A stretch of 64,000 bases of DNA. Source: J054 sp963850255 (GTDB lineage: Bacteria; Pseudomonadota; Gammaproteobacteria; Steroidobacterales; GCA-2729495). Below are positions 41,577 through 51,857 of the stretch, one piece after another (position 1 is the stretch's first letter; the number at the start of each line of letters is the position of its first letter). The stretch covers positions 1 to 64,000 of the forward strand of contig CAWKLL010000035.1 of the NCBI GenBank assembly GCA_963850255.1, in the 5' to 3' direction. The notes under the pieces are model-generated. The model was given only the letters and a program-made list of their open reading frames with translations. It was not told where the DNA came from and ran no database searches. Made by a program: the position numbers and the translations under genes.

Positions 41577-42877
41577 TACAGCTGTCCCACCACGCGAACG
41601 AAGATTTCATTGATGTCGAAAATGCGGCCACCAGAGCTGTCGGGTTGCGTGTCCCGATCCCGGAAGCGATAACCGAACAGAACCTGCATATATCGGTTCA
41701 TCAGGTATTTTCCGCCCAGGCTTAGTTCAGTCAGATCGTCTTTGCGATCTATGTCTTCAAAGTCGTCGCTGCCAAAGCTTAGATCTGCGCTCACGATCAG
41801 ACTGCGCAGCAATTCATGGTCGGCGCCGAAAGTCAGGCGCGATTTGGTGATGCCGGCGGCGCCCAGCACGATGGTGTTGTCGATGGTCCGTTCACCTTCA
41901 ATGCGCAGGGTGGTCAGCCCGGTTACGTTCCAGCTGACATCGGCGCCGAAAGTTGGTCCACTGGCTTTACTGAAACGGCTGTCATCGTATTCCCGGTCCA
42001 GGTAACCCAGGTAAAAATCGCCAAAGGTTTTGCCGGTTAAGTCGAGCAGCATGCCCAGACGTGCTTCGCTGCCTTCTGAACTGCGCCGAAAGCCGTCACG
42101 GTCCTCGCGCTGGTCGAAGTCGATGCTGTCAAAACGGGTCTCGAGGTAAATGGCATAGTCGGGTGACAAGCCATAGCCGAGGCGGAAGCCCAGGTCGGAG
42201 CGGCTGCGATCCCGATCATCGTTGTTTATTGACCCGATGCCCATGGGCATGTCGGTCGCCTCAAAGTCCAGCGTCGTATAGCGCAGGTCTGCGCGGAGCA
42301 GGAACCGGCTCGGCGTCCAGGTGTAGGCAATGCCGGCCCGATTGCGTGCGTACTCGGTCAGGCCTGTGCAGATAATATCCTGGCCAATCTTTGCGCAGCC
42401 AAGATCGTCGGGCGAGGTACGCTCCTGATGTAACTGGCTCAGACGCAGTTCACCCTCTATTTCGCCGGCGCCCAGTTGCATGTCGGCCAGCGCCCAAAGA
42501 CGGGCATCGTCATAATCCTCGCTGTCACGATCGGAATAGCGAGCGACGTCCGCATTGGCGCCAATTTGTGCACGATGTCGCTCGGAGCGTGAGTTCAGCG
42601 ACAGTTCCGGGCTGAGTATGAACGCGGTGTCGTCAACCTTGAGCTCATCATCGGCAAATATATTGTCAATGAAGCGCAATTCACCGCCCAGGGTTGGCAG
42701 TAAATTCAAGCCGCCAAGGTCAATGCCATCCGCATCGAAGCCGGGCCGCTGGCGCTGATCGACCGTGTCGCGACGCTCCAGTTCCTGGCCGAAGGCCGAC
42801 TGTCCGTAAACAAACAGGCATAGGGTCAGAGCCATCGCGATGCGCGAAAAGTCCTTGAGTCTTTTTAATATCGGCAT
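41576..42877 (-). CDS. Outer-membrane beta-barrel protein of polysaccharide locus
   Basis: 433 residues with a Sec signal (ALTLCLFVYGQSAFG-QELE) and many alternating amphipathic strands with conserved Arg/Asp/Tyr (LRADLRYTTLDFEATDMP, FRLGYGLSPDYAIYLETRFD, LIVSADLSFGSDDFED, YMQVLFGYRFRDRD). It ends in a strand terminating VRVVGQL. This fits the BBP2-type putative porins found in exosortase/EPS loci. AGGAAG lies 4-9 nt before the ATG. A role as secretion channel or anchor for the polymer is inferred from the operon. Confidence 0.82.
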   Translation of the reverse strand: MPILKRLKDFSRIAMALTLCLFVYGQSAFGQELERRDTVDQRQRPGFDADGIDLGGLNLLPTLGGELRFIDNIFADDELKVDDTAFILSPELSLNSRSERHRAQIGANADVARYSDRDSEDYDDARLWALADMQLGAGEIEGELRLSQLHQERTSPDDLGCAKIGQDIICTGLTEYARNRAGIAYTWTPSRFLLRADLRYTTLDFEATDMPMGIGSINNDDRDRSRSDLGFRLGYGLSPDYAIYLETRFDSIDFDQREDRDGFRRSSEGSEARLGMLLDLTGKTFGDFYLGYLDREYDDSRFSKASGPTFGADVSWNVTGLTTLRIEGERTIDNTIVLGAAGITKSRLTFGADHELLRSLIVSADLSFGSDDFEDIDRKDDLTELSLGGKYLMNRYMQVLFGYRFRDRDTQPDSSGGRIFDINEIFVRVVGQL

Positions 42878-42954
42878 GGGCTTCCTGCCCTTTTGTTATT
42901 TTTGTTTTTTGTTGTTCTGCCTTCTCATTCCCATGAGCCGACAGTGCCAGAAGA

Positions 42955-44244
42955 TTATTGAGCGTAGCGCCTCGCGGGCCGGTTCGCTGCCGGACTAGAC
43001 ATAAAGGTGGGCGTTAGCTCGATAAACTGTGAACGGCGACACACTATGATCAATGCCCAGGCCACTGCGAACAGCAGCCATAGATGACGCCAATGCGTAC
43101 TGTCGATAAACAGGCTTTGAAACAGAACCCCGATCAGGCAGGCGAATACCGCAATGGTTTCACCGCGAAAACTTCGGGTGTTGCGTATCGCTCGGATCAA
43201 TTGAAATCCGGTCAAAAACAGGAAGCTCAGGAAACCGAAGCCAGCCAGCCAGCCGCCTTCCACCAGGATGTGCAAATAAAGGTTATGCGGTTCCAGGCCA
43301 AACTCCACGGCACTGCGACCGGGTCCTACGCCGATAGGGTTCTCGGAAATACTGTTAATTGCCGCAGCCTGCGAGGCAAAACGACCGCCACTGGCGGTGT
43401 CGTATTTTTGGGTGAGCACAGCGCGCTGAAAAAACCGCTCGCCGATGCTCTCTACGGATACCGCGCTGGTAATCAGCGCGACCAGAAGAGCGCTGGCAAG
43501 CAGCCCGGCGAGCAGCCAGTTCAGGCGGCCGCGCAGGGTTTTTGTATACGCGATACTCAGCATGACGAACAAGCCTGTCGACAACAGCATGTTGATCCAG
43601 GCACCGCGCGAGAAACTTAGCAATACGCCGAACAGAAAAAACAACAGCAGGGGCCCGAAAACCAGCGTTCGCAACCCGCCAGCCCGGGTAAGTCGCAACA
43701 GGCAGTAAACGGCGGCCGGCACTATGAACGGCCCGAATACATTCGGGTCCTTGAAAGGCCCCTTGGCGCGCAATCCGCCTTGCCAAAGCTCACCCTTAAT
43801 CAGGCCGAAGTACTCCAGGCAACCCCAGCCGACGGCAATGACAGCAGCCACCAGATAACCGGCCCACAGCGCCCTGAGCATGCGCTCCGGGTTAAGTACG
43901 ATCAGGCTGGTGAGCAGCAGCCAGGCCAGCACCATGTAAGTTCGTATGCTCAAGGAGCGCAGCGCCTGGAGCGGATCGGGCGTCGCCGCGGCGGCGAGAA
44001 TGTTGCCGGCCACGAACAGCCCCAGCAGCACCGTTGCGCTATGCAGTTCGCGGGGAATTCGCAGTCCATAGGCAAGCAGGCCCACAAACAAGGCAATAGC
44101 CAGAATGTCGTAAGGTGCTGGCTCCACAAACACCAGTGATCCCAGTGCCATCAGCAGGCCCAACAGCCACGCCTGAACCTGACCCGCCGGGTTTACGGCC
44201 TGGTGATGAGGCAGCTGCGCAGCGACTCCGATGGCTCGATTCAT
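42955..44244 (-). CDS. O-antigen ligase / Wzy-type polymerase family protein
   Basis: 429 residues with about twelve membrane helices. The Wzy_C-type periplasmic loop region includes SRGAWINMLLSTGLFVMLSI, RFASQAAAINSISENPIGVG and FGLEPHNLYLHILVEGGWLA, with the family's conserved Arg and His. Either polymerises the repeat unit or ligates it to an acceptor; sequence alone does not separate the two. It is the first gene of the minus-strand export operon, 77 bp before the barrel gene, and is divergent from the flippase. Confidence 0.88.
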   Translation of the reverse strand: MNRAIGVAAQLPHHQAVNPAGQVQAWLLGLLMALGSLVFVEPAPYDILAIALFVGLLAYGLRIPRELHSATVLLGLFVAGNILAAAATPDPLQALRSLSIRTYMVLAWLLLTSLIVLNPERMLRALWAGYLVAAVIAVGWGCLEYFGLIKGELWQGGLRAKGPFKDPNVFGPFIVPAAVYCLLRLTRAGGLRTLVFGPLLLFFLFGVLLSFSRGAWINMLLSTGLFVMLSIAYTKTLRGRLNWLLAGLLASALLVALITSAVSVESIGERFFQRAVLTQKYDTASGGRFASQAAAINSISENPIGVGPGRSAVEFGLEPHNLYLHILVEGGWLAGFGFLSFLFLTGFQLIRAIRNTRSFRGETIAVFACLIGVLFQSLFIDSTHWRHLWLLFAVAWALIIVCRRSQFIELTPTFMSSPAANRPARRYAQ

Positions 44245-44377
44245 AGGTGTTTGAAGCGTGGATTGAGGCTCAAGAATCCAGTTCTTTGAGCGTGTTATCG
44301 TTATTTTCTCAAACTTTAATCATAATAAGTCCTCGGCTCGCCCGTGGCAACGCAGTTAAGTTGAAACGACGAGCTTT

Positions 44378-45727
44378 TTGCCCGAAGTGGGACTCAATTC
44401 AGGCCCGGAAGTCGATCAGATCGTGAAATCCAGCGATAGCTCATCCGGGCCGAAATCCGGCCTTCGCCGAATGCTCGGCGGCTCGGCGTTTATTTTTGTC
44501 TGTCGAATCGCCGGCGCTGCCCTGACCCTGATAACCCAGATTTTGCTGGCGCGCTGGATGGGCGCGGAAGAACTCGGTGTTTACGTTATTGCGTTTTCCT
44601 GGTGCCTGCTGCTGGCTACCGTGGCAAATCTGGGCTTGCCCATGGCGGCCGTGCGATTTGTAGGCATTGGTCTTGCCCAGGGCCGCCAGGCCTACATCCA
44701 GGGATTTGTGCGCTTTGGCAGCCGCACCACCCTGCTGGCGAGTCTGTTGGCCGCTGCGATTGGCCTGATTCTCGTCTGGCAGCTGCCCATTCCGGATGGC
44801 TTCCGGTCGACGCTGAGTTTCGCTTTGCTGACCTTGCCGGTAATTGCCGGACTGCAATATCAGTGTGGACTGGCCAACAGCTTTTCCAATTTCGGTCTGG
44901 GCTTTATCCCCAGCAATGTGGCGCGTCCGCTGGTATTTTTTAGCCTGGTTGCAAGCTTCTGGTTAATGCGCATTGAGCTTAGTGCCAGCGCTGCCATGGC
45001 GCTGCAGCTTGCGGCCGTTGCCGTGGTCGCCCTGGTTACCTTGTGGTTAGTGCGAACTTTTCTGAGGTCCCGTTTGGGTGATGTAGAGCCTGAATATCAT
45101 GGCCGTGAATGGCTGCGCGCTTCGGTACCGATGCTGGCTACGATTCTATTTTCTGGCTATTTCGCTGAAATCATTATCATTTTAATTGGTTTCGCCCTGG
45201 CACCTGAGGAGGTGGCGCGTTTCCACGTTAGTTTCCGGCTGGCGCTGCTGATTAGTTTTGGCTTGTTTGCCATCGACACGGCCACCGCGCCGGATCTGGC
45301 CCGCCACTATGCCGCGGGTGACTTCGCTGAAGTCGACCGGGTAGTAAAGCAGGCCACGCGTCTGCGTATCGCCGGCGCCCTGCTGGCCACCGGCGTTTTT
45401 GCTGTTGCCGGTCGCTGGGCCCTGTCCTGGTTCGGGCCGGAATTTGTGGCCGGATATCCGCTGCTGCTGATACTTGCCTGCGGTCAGTTAGTGCAGTCGG
45501 CGGTCGGGCCCGCAGCCCGGCTGATGAGTATTTCCGGGCACCAGGACCAGGCCCTGGCCGTCTCGGCCGGTGCCCTGCTGCTGGCCATCGTACTGGTGAT
45601 CTTGCTGGTGCCGCGCTACGGGGCACTGGGTGCGGCCGTGGCCGCGACCCTGGACCTGGCTTTGTGGGCCTTGACCATGCGTTTTATGTTGCGGCGAAGC
45701 ACAGGGCTGAAAATTCGGGTTTTCTAA
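44378..45727 (+). CDS. Polysaccharide flippase (Wzx/MOP superfamily)
   Basis: About 449 residues; no ATG near the front, so a TTG (44378) or internal GTG start is assumed, with ATG 44471 as the latest choice. Twelve to fourteen hydrophobic helices begin at GGSAFIFVCRIAGAALTLIT, with the family pattern ILLARWMGAEELGVYVIAFS and a C-terminal GYPLLLILACGQLVQSAVGP, then LLVPRYGALGAAVAATLDLA. It flips the lipid-linked repeat unit across the inner membrane for the Wzy-type polymerase. It converges on the putative glycoside hydrolase. Confidence 0.9.
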   Translation: MPEVGLNSGPEVDQIVKSSDSSSGPKSGLRRMLGGSAFIFVCRIAGAALTLITQILLARWMGAEELGVYVIAFSWCLLLATVANLGLPMAAVRFVGIGLAQGRQAYIQGFVRFGSRTTLLASLLAAAIGLILVWQLPIPDGFRSTLSFALLTLPVIAGLQYQCGLANSFSNFGLGFIPSNVARPLVFFSLVASFWLMRIELSASAAMALQLAAVAVVALVTLWLVRTFLRSRLGDVEPEYHGREWLRASVPMLATILFSGYFAEIIIILIGFALAPEEVARFHVSFRLALLISFGLFAIDTATAPDLARHYAAGDFAEVDRVVKQATRLRIAGALLATGVFAVAGRWALSWFGPEFVAGYPLLLILACGQLVQSAVGPAARLMSISGHQDQALAVSAGALLLAIVLVILLVPRYGALGAAVAATLDLALWALTMRFMLRRSTGLKIRVF

Positions 45728-45741
45728 GCCCTGCCGCCCGG

Positions 45742-46975
45742 TCAGTTCGGCACTGAGGCGCAATCCTTGAGCAATACCATGGCCTCGCCGCCGGCCAGTT
45801 GCAGGCTTCCGGCGCTGCGCCCGCCGAGCGCGCGATAATCGCCGGGCACCACCAGGCTTGTGCGCCGGCCACCGGGCTGATTGAGCAGCACGCGCCCACA
45901 GGCAAAATCCCGGCGCAGAAGTCCGCGCCATGACTCACGCGGGCCCAGCGCCGCACCCAGGTCGAGCCGGTAACCCGGCCAGAAAGTCTCGGGCCCGGTC
46001 CAGTCCAGCTGGTTGCTGCTCAGCAGATCGCGACCGTTGTTGACCAGCAGGTAGGCGGCCAGGCCGAACTCACGCTGTACTTCGCTGCTGCCGTAGTCCA
46101 TCAGAATTACCGCCCGACCGCGTTGGTGGACCAGATCAATGAAACTCAGAAAGCGTTCAAATCCGAACCGTCCATCGCCATAGCGCAAGCCGCTGTCCGT
46201 CGCACCACGTTCCAGGTTGATGTAATCCGCGGCGTCTATCTGGCGCAGAATTGCAGGGTCGTCGAATTCGCCGGCGTACCAGATGGCGTTGTGCGCGAGC
46301 TCGATATCCGGCAACGCGGCACGCAGCGCCTCCATGAATTCAGCAAAGTAGCGACGCCAGTCTTCCAGCAACATCGGCTTGCCGGTTCTGGGATCTATGG
46401 GCTTAACGTGCTGTCCCTCGCCGTCGCTCACCCGCCAGGTCAGGTTGACATCGTCGACCCAGATGCCGTCGATAGCCCGGCGCAATTTTCTCGCGCGCCT
46501 GTTCTATCCAGTGGGCCTGAAACTCCGGGTTGCCCATATCGGCAGCAAATTGCGGGCAGCTGCCCCGTTGGCAGCCCCAGGGGATATATAACTGATTGCC
46601 CTGCGCATCGCGTAGCACCCAGTCGGGCTGCTTACGGTACTCCGGCCAGTGCGGCTTGAGCGCATAACTGTCTTTGTACACCCAGGCATTGGGATACCAG
46701 CGCAAGCGCTTATCAAAATAGGGGCTGTAGGTTTGCATGCGGGTAAAGGCCGCACGCATCCAGGCCTGTGTGCGCTTGTCCGGGTTCTTCGAATAACGAT
46801 CAAAATCCGAATCTGCGATGTTGTAAAAGCGCACCTTGCCGGCGGGGGCAGGATCCAGTGGGGGGGAGGCCAGGCCCAGGTCGCACAGGGCAAAAATACC
46901 CAGGAGCACAGCAAAGCCGGCCGCTATCCGGGAAAAGCGGCCGGCTACCTGTCGCGAGGAAAATTGCTTTGGCAT
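45742..46975 (-). CDS. Putative glycoside hydrolase (GHL15-like), frameshifted
   Basis: Two frames give one protein of about 410 residues. The first (46975 to ~46487, MPKQFSSRQVAGRFSRIAAG) has a signal peptide and KVRFYNIADSDFDRYSKN, then WVLRDAQGNQLYIPWGCQRG. The second (from ~46485) starts AIDGIWVDDVNLTWRVSDG, where an Asp-Asp pair is a likely active-site region, then IELAHNAIWYAGEFDDP, DYINLERGATDSGLRYG and AVILMDYGSS. One extra base in TTTT at 46486-46489 joins them (EKLRRAIDGIWVDD). The fold resembles TIM-barrel enzymes of the hypothetical GH family 15/polygalactosaminidase type. It probably trims or degrades the exported polysaccharide. Confidence 0.72.
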
Positions 46976-47085
46976 AGGGCATAGTTTAACGGTCACCGGC
47001 TGGTAGCCAGCGCCAGACTTGTCTTAAGCACAATAATTGGACGTTTCGGCTGCCGCATCGGCAAGCGCGGGGCGAGGGGGCCGAA

Positions 47086-47919
47086 GTGCTGCAACTGATA
47101 AGAAAATACCCGTTGCCGGCCTACGTGGGTCTGGCCTACGCGATTACCTGGAGCATAGCCCTGCCTGGGCTGCTGATCAGCCGCGGCTACTTGAGCGGAC
47201 CCGACCTGCATTTGCTCGAGCCGGTGGCCGCGTTCGGTCCGTTTGTCGCCGCCATGCTGGTGGCCAGGGCTTGCTTCGGACGCAGCGGACCGGCCGGGAT
47301 CCTCAAGCGTCTAAGTCGCTGGCGCGTTGGACTGGGCGTTGGAATTCTGTCTGTGTTGAGCCCGGTCGTGTTGTTGCTTTTGGCGTTGTTGGCAGTGGCG
47401 CTCACCAGCGGACTGGCCATTGAGCCGGACAATGCCCGGCTAAGCCGGCTGATGAGCGTATCGGGTCTGGTCAACCTGGTGATCGTTGGCGCGCTGCTGC
47501 AAGCCTGGGGTGAAGAGCCCGGCTGGCGTGGTTTCTTGCTGGCACGTCTGCGTGAGCGGCGCGGTCCGCTGGTCGCCAGCCTGGCACTGTTTCCTGTCTG
47601 GCTGCTCTGGCACTTGCCGTTCTTTCTAAGCCGTCCGGAGTTCGGCCTGGCCCAATGGCTGGGATTCTCGGTGGGTATCCTGTCTGCCTCGATCTGGCTG
47701 ACGCTGATCTGGGAAGCCAGTGGCAGCGTGCTGATGGCAATCATCTGGCATGCCATGGTCAATATTTGTCGCGGTATCGCGCTGGCCGTTTCACCGCCGT
47801 TGTTCCTGGCCATGAGTAATGCCGTATTGCTGGGCGCGGTGCTGATTGTGATTTACTGGTTCTGGCGCTCGCGGCGAGACAGGCGTCCAGGTTCGTCGGC
47901 AGAAACCGCTGCCGGCTAG
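47086..47919 (+). CDS. CPBP family intramembrane metalloprotease
   Basis: 277 residues, about seven helices, GTG start after a GAGGGGG ribosome site. It carries the ABI/CAAX-protease motifs in order: EEPGWRGFLLARL (E-E-x3-R), LFPVWLLWHLPFFLS (F-x3-H region) and IIWHAMVNI (H-x3-N). These are the zinc-ligand or catalytic residues of the family. The substrate is unknown. It borders the polysaccharide locus but is not clearly part of it. Confidence 0.88.
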   Translation: MLQLIRKYPLPAYVGLAYAITWSIALPGLLISRGYLSGPDLHLLEPVAAFGPFVAAMLVARACFGRSGPAGILKRLSRWRVGLGVGILSVLSPVVLLLLALLAVALTSGLAIEPDNARLSRLMSVSGLVNLVIVGALLQAWGEEPGWRGFLLARLRERRGPLVASLALFPVWLLWHLPFFLSRPEFGLAQWLGFSVGILSASIWLTLIWEASGSVLMAIIWHAMVNICRGIALAVSPPLFLAMSNAVLLGAVLIVIYWFWRSRRDRRPGSSAETAAG

Positions 47920-48252
47920 CCCGGAAACGAGCGGTCACGGTTGGCCGCTAGCCTGAAAAATTTGCACTAAATCCTGTGCGCAGGGCCTCCACAGCGGCTC
48001 CGGGTGAGCCATTGAGTTTTTCCGGATGCATAGGTCGCGCAGCGTTTGCACTATGGTCGCTGAGGCGGCAGCAATCCCGTCGACAGCCAGCCTGAGGCTG
48101 AGTCATTTCAACAGCCAAACGCGCCGTGACTGTGACTATTTAACATAAAAAACATGAACTTGGCTTTACTAACTTACGCTGATTCTCTAATCTGATTTCA
48201 CACACAAGTCAGCCTGTAGCAACTACTTCACCTCGCGGGCACTGGGAGCAAT
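47920..48252. other. 333-bp intergenic region before the DUF5658 gene
   Basis: No supportable gene. The second half (about 48120-48215) is AT-rich and contains TTTACT-17 nt-TAATCT (48175-48203), a weak sigma-70-like pair for the gene at 48253. GGGAG at 48243 is its ribosome site. No clear terminator for the upstream protease gene was found. Confidence 0.35.
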
Positions 48253-48825
48253 GTGTCGCAAGATCTCATGGGCCGCGGCGATGGACGCCTTAGACAGGGC
48301 GCCGAATTAACGGCTGTTGCTGATGGCCTGCCTGGCGGCGAGCGCCGCGCGGGTGATGACCGGCGAACCCACAGCTTGCTCTCCTTTACCTACGGCGGCC
48401 TGCGACCGCGACGCCGCCTGGGTCGCCGCGACGGCGATGAGCACCGCATTTTTCTTGACTGGCATGAACCGCGGGTACTGTATCTGGCCCTCGCGATACT
48501 GCTAATGAGCTGTCTGGACGCGCTGCTGACCCTGAACATTCTCACCGTGGGCGGCCGTGAATTGAACGGCCTCATGGACTGGCTGATTCGTAGCGATGTG
48601 GCCTGGTTTATCGGCGTCAAGATCGGCGTTACTGGGCTCGCTATCAGCCTGTTGGTGGTCGCCGTCAACCGGCACCTGCTTGGGGTCGTCCCGGTGATAA
48701 GAATCTTGCAGCTGGTCTGCCTGGGCTACCTGTTGCTGATGGCCTGGGAGCTCTATCTGCTGATGGGCATGTTCCCGAATTGGCTCAATCAGCTGCTGGG
48801 TGTCGAGCTTTTTTCCCTGCACTAG
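48253..48825 (+). CDS. DUF5658 family membrane protein
   Basis: 190 residues, GTG start with GGGAG 5 nt upstream. A ~75-residue hydrophilic, Arg/Gly-rich N-terminus (FTYGGLRPRRRLGRRDGDEH) precedes three or four helices beginning YLALAILLMSCLDALLTLNI, with the family's D-A-L-L-T-L-N, then GRELNGLMDWLI and WFIGVKIGVTGLAISLLVV. Function unknown. It is followed by sucA in the same direction but 190 bp away. Confidence 0.8.
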   Translation: MSQDLMGRGDGRLRQGAELTAVADGLPGGERRAGDDRRTHSLLSFTYGGLRPRRRLGRRDGDEHRIFLDWHEPRVLYLALAILLMSCLDALLTLNILTVGGRELNGLMDWLIRSDVAWFIGVKIGVTGLAISLLVVAVNRHLLGVVPVIRILQLVCLGYLLLMAWELYLLMGMFPNWLNQLLGVELFSLH

Positions 48826-49014
48826 ATCATCCGACCAGCCTTAGCGCCTTGCGCCAGTCCGGCGACGGGTGGTCAAAATCGGCTGACAGATCACGTTTTT
48901 TCTGACCGTTGCGCGTTTCCTGACGGCAGGCCTTGGGCTACACTACGGTCGCATTGCTGCTCTTCTTGCAGCGCCCGCGGACTTCCGCTTCAGTCAAACT
49001 ACTAAGCCAGGGCC

Positions 49015-51840
49015 ATGAGCCAAACCCTAGAGTACCGATATGCCTGGTCGCCGTTATTCGGCGGCAACGCCCTATATGTAGAAGATCTCTACGAGACCTA
49101 TCTGCGCAACCCCCAGTCTGTGCCGGAAAACTGGCAACGCTTTTTTGCCGGTATTGGCGGTGCAGCGCAAGATGCCGTCTCGCATCGCGAGCTGCAGGCA
49201 GCGCTGGCCGCCGGCAGCTTGCCGGCCCTGGCCAGCAGTCAGCCTGCGGCGCCCCGCGTAGCGGCCGCCAATGCCAAGCAGGCCGCGGTGTCGCGGCTGA
49301 TCCAGGTGTATTCGCTGCGTGGTCATCAGATTGCCGATCTGGATCCGCTCAAGTTGACGCAACGTCGGATGCCGGCCGTGCTGAAGCTGGACTATCTCGG
49401 CCTGACCAAAGCCGATATGGACACGGAATTCTTTGCCGGCGGTCTGGCGGGCAGCGGAGAAGGCCGCTTACCCCTGCGTGAAATAGTGCGAATCCTCAAG
49501 CAGGTTTACTGCGGCAAGGTGGGCGCCGACTTTGCGCATTTGTCACGCGGTCGCGAGCGCCTGTGGATTCGTGAGCACCTGGAACGCGGCATGCTCGGCG
49601 AGCCCTTTAGTGAAGAGGAGCGTCGCGGCATTCTGGAACAGGTCACCGCCGCCGAAGGCATCGAGCGTTACCTCCACACCAAGTACGTCGGCCAAAAGCG
49701 CTTCTCGCTGGAGGGCGGCGACAGCCTGATTCCGATGCTCGATCACCTGATTCAGTGGGGCGGTAGCGCCGGCATCCAGGAATGCGTTATCGGGATGGCG
49801 CATCGTGGGCGCATTAATGTGCTGGTGAATGTGCTCGGCAAGGCCCCGCAGGAATTGTTCAGCGAGTTTGAAGGTGATTTCGATCTGCAGGCGATGACCG
49901 GCTCGGGTGACGTTAAATATCACCTCGGCTTTTCTTCGGATATTCATACGCCAGGCGACAACGTGCACGTAGTGCTGGCGTTTAATCCCTCGCACCTGGA
50001 AATCGTTAACCCTGTGGTCGAGGGCTCGGTTCGCGCCCGCCAGGAACGACGGGGCGATGACTCGGGCACTGAGATATTGCCGGTTCTTATCCACGGGGAT
50101 GCGGCGTTTGCCGGGCAGGGTGTGGTTACAGAAACCTTCCAGCTCTCCCAGGCGCGCGGCTTCAGCACCGGCGGAACCGTACACATCGTAGTTAACAATC
50201 AGGTCGGCTTCACCACCAGTGATCCGCGCGATGCGCGTTCCACGCCGTATTGCAGCGATGTGGCCAAAATGATCGAGGCGCCCGTGTTTCACGTCAACGG
50301 TGATGATCCGGAAGCCTGTGTCTTCGTTACACAACTGGCCATGGACTATCGTCAAACCTTCCACAAGGACGTGGTCATTGATCTGGTCTGTTATCGCCGG
50401 CATGGGCATAACGAAGCCGATGAGCCGTCGGCCACCCAGCCGCGCATGTATCAGGTCATCAAAAAGCATCCGACGGTTCGCCAGCTCTACACCACCAGGC
50501 TGGTGGAGCAGGGTGTCGTCGACGCCACCGAGCCGGATCAGATGGTCGAGGCCTTGCGCGACCGACTGGACGCGGGCCAGCCGTTACCCGTTGCGGTTAT
50601 CGGCAATATCGGTAACGAGTACACCGTCGACTGGACTCCCTATGAAAAGCCGGATCCGGACGTCGAGGTCAAAACCGCGATTACACAAGCCGAGGTGGAT
50701 TTTCTCGGCCGTCAAGTCACCCGCGTCCCGCGCGGCTTCACGCTGCATCCGCGGGTTGCCAAAATAGTTACCGATCGCGAGCGGATGGCCTCGGGCGAGA
50801 TACCCATGGACTGGGGCTTCGCCGAACTGATGGCCTACGGTAGCATTCTCAAGGATGGCTACAGAATTCGACTGACCGGCCAGGATAGTCGTCGCGGCAC
50901 CTTTTTCCATCGCCACGCCGCGCTCTATGATCAGAACACGGGCCGCTCATATTTGCCGCTAGACGACATCGATAATCGTCGCGGGTCGTTCACCGTGACG
51001 GACTCCTTGCTCTCGGAAGAGGCGGTAATGGGTTTTGAGTATGGCTATGCCAGCACAGACCCCGAGACCCTGGTCATCTGGGAAGGCCAGTTTGGCGATT
51101 TCGCCAACGGAGCCCAGGTAGTGATCGACCAGTTCATAACCTCCGGCGAGGCTAAATGGCAGCGCATGTGCGGCATGGCATTGTTCTTGCCGCATGGCTA
51201 CGAGGGGCAGGGTCCGGAGCATTCTTCTGCGCGTCTGGAGCGTTTCCTGCAACTTTGCGCCGAGAACAATATTTACGTCTGTGTGCCGTCCAATCCCGCA
51301 CAGATGTTCCACATGCTGCGCCGGCAAATGTTGCGGCCCCTGCGGCGACCACTGATCGTACTGACGCCGAAAAGTTTGCTGCGCCATCGACTGGCCAGTT
51401 CGCCACTGAGCGATTTGTCCGGTGGCAGTTTCCAGCGCCTGATTGGGGATATTGATGCGCCCGATCCTGAGCAGGTGAAGCGGGTGGTGTTCTGCAGCGG
51501 CAAGGTTTTCTATGACTTGCTGGAGGCGAAGCGGAGCCACGAGGTTAGCGATGTGGCGGTAATTCGTATCGAGCAGTTGTATCCGTTTCCGATTCGCGAA
51601 TATGCCGAATCCATTGCCGGCTATCCGAATGCGAACGAATTCGTCTGGTGTCAGGAAGAACCGCAAAATCAGGGTGCCTGGTACCAGATTCGTCATCGTC
51701 TCCAGGAGCCCCTCGGGCCGGAGCATCATCTGTATTACGCCGGACGACCGCATGCCGCGGCCCCTGCATCCGGAATTTTTAAACTGCACGTGCAGCAGCA
51801 GCAGGCCCTGGTGGAAGCTGCGCTGCGCATTGATCGCTAA
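49015..51840 (+). CDS. sucA: 2-oxoglutarate dehydrogenase E1 component
   Basis: 941-residue thiamine-diphosphate enzyme of the TCA cycle that decarboxylates 2-oxoglutarate and reductively succinylates E2 lipoate. The N-terminal E2-binding part includes ALYVEDLYETYLRNPQSVPE. Further blocks: HRGRINVLVNVLGKAPQELF, FNPSHLEIVNPVVEGSVRAR, the ThDP-binding GDAAFAGQGVV region, VCYRRHGHNEADEPSATQP, and the C-terminal MALFLPHGYEGQGPEHSSAR. Full length. First gene of sucA-sucB-lpd; sucB follows by 17 bp. Confidence 0.97.
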   Translation: MSQTLEYRYAWSPLFGGNALYVEDLYETYLRNPQSVPENWQRFFAGIGGAAQDAVSHRELQAALAAGSLPALASSQPAAPRVAAANAKQAAVSRLIQVYSLRGHQIADLDPLKLTQRRMPAVLKLDYLGLTKADMDTEFFAGGLAGSGEGRLPLREIVRILKQVYCGKVGADFAHLSRGRERLWIREHLERGMLGEPFSEEERRGILEQVTAAEGIERYLHTKYVGQKRFSLEGGDSLIPMLDHLIQWGGSAGIQECVIGMAHRGRINVLVNVLGKAPQELFSEFEGDFDLQAMTGSGDVKYHLGFSSDIHTPGDNVHVVLAFNPSHLEIVNPVVEGSVRARQERRGDDSGTEILPVLIHGDAAFAGQGVVTETFQLSQARGFSTGGTVHIVVNNQVGFTTSDPRDARSTPYCSDVAKMIEAPVFHVNGDDPEACVFVTQLAMDYRQTFHKDVVIDLVCYRRHGHNEADEPSATQPRMYQVIKKHPTVRQLYTTRLVEQGVVDATEPDQMVEALRDRLDAGQPLPVAVIGNIGNEYTVDWTPYEKPDPDVEVKTAITQAEVDFLGRQVTRVPRGFTLHPRVAKIVTDRERMASGEIPMDWGFAELMAYGSILKDGYRIRLTGQDSRRGTFFHRHAALYDQNTGRSYLPLDDIDNRRGSFTVTDSLLSEEAVMGFEYGYASTDPETLVIWEGQFGDFANGAQVVIDQFITSGEAKWQRMCGMALFLPHGYEGQGPEHSSARLERFLQLCAENNIYVCVPSNPAQMFHMLRRQMLRPLRRPLIVLTPKSLLRHRLASSPLSDLSGGSFQRLIGDIDAPDPEQVKRVVFCSGKVFYDLLEAKRSHEVSDVAVIRIEQLYPFPIREYAESIAGYPNANEFVWCQEEPQNQGAWYQIRHRLQEPLGPEHHLYYAGRPHAAAPASGIFKLHVQQQQALVEAALRIDR

Positions 51841-51857
51841 GCGAGGAAGTCCAAGCC

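Noticed and set aside
31000..47000. An exosortase (EpsH) gene accompanying the VPLPA-CTERM proteins
   Set aside because: I checked every gene in the polysaccharide locus; none shows the exosortase Cys-Arg-His pattern in a multi-helix protein. It must lie elsewhere in the genome.
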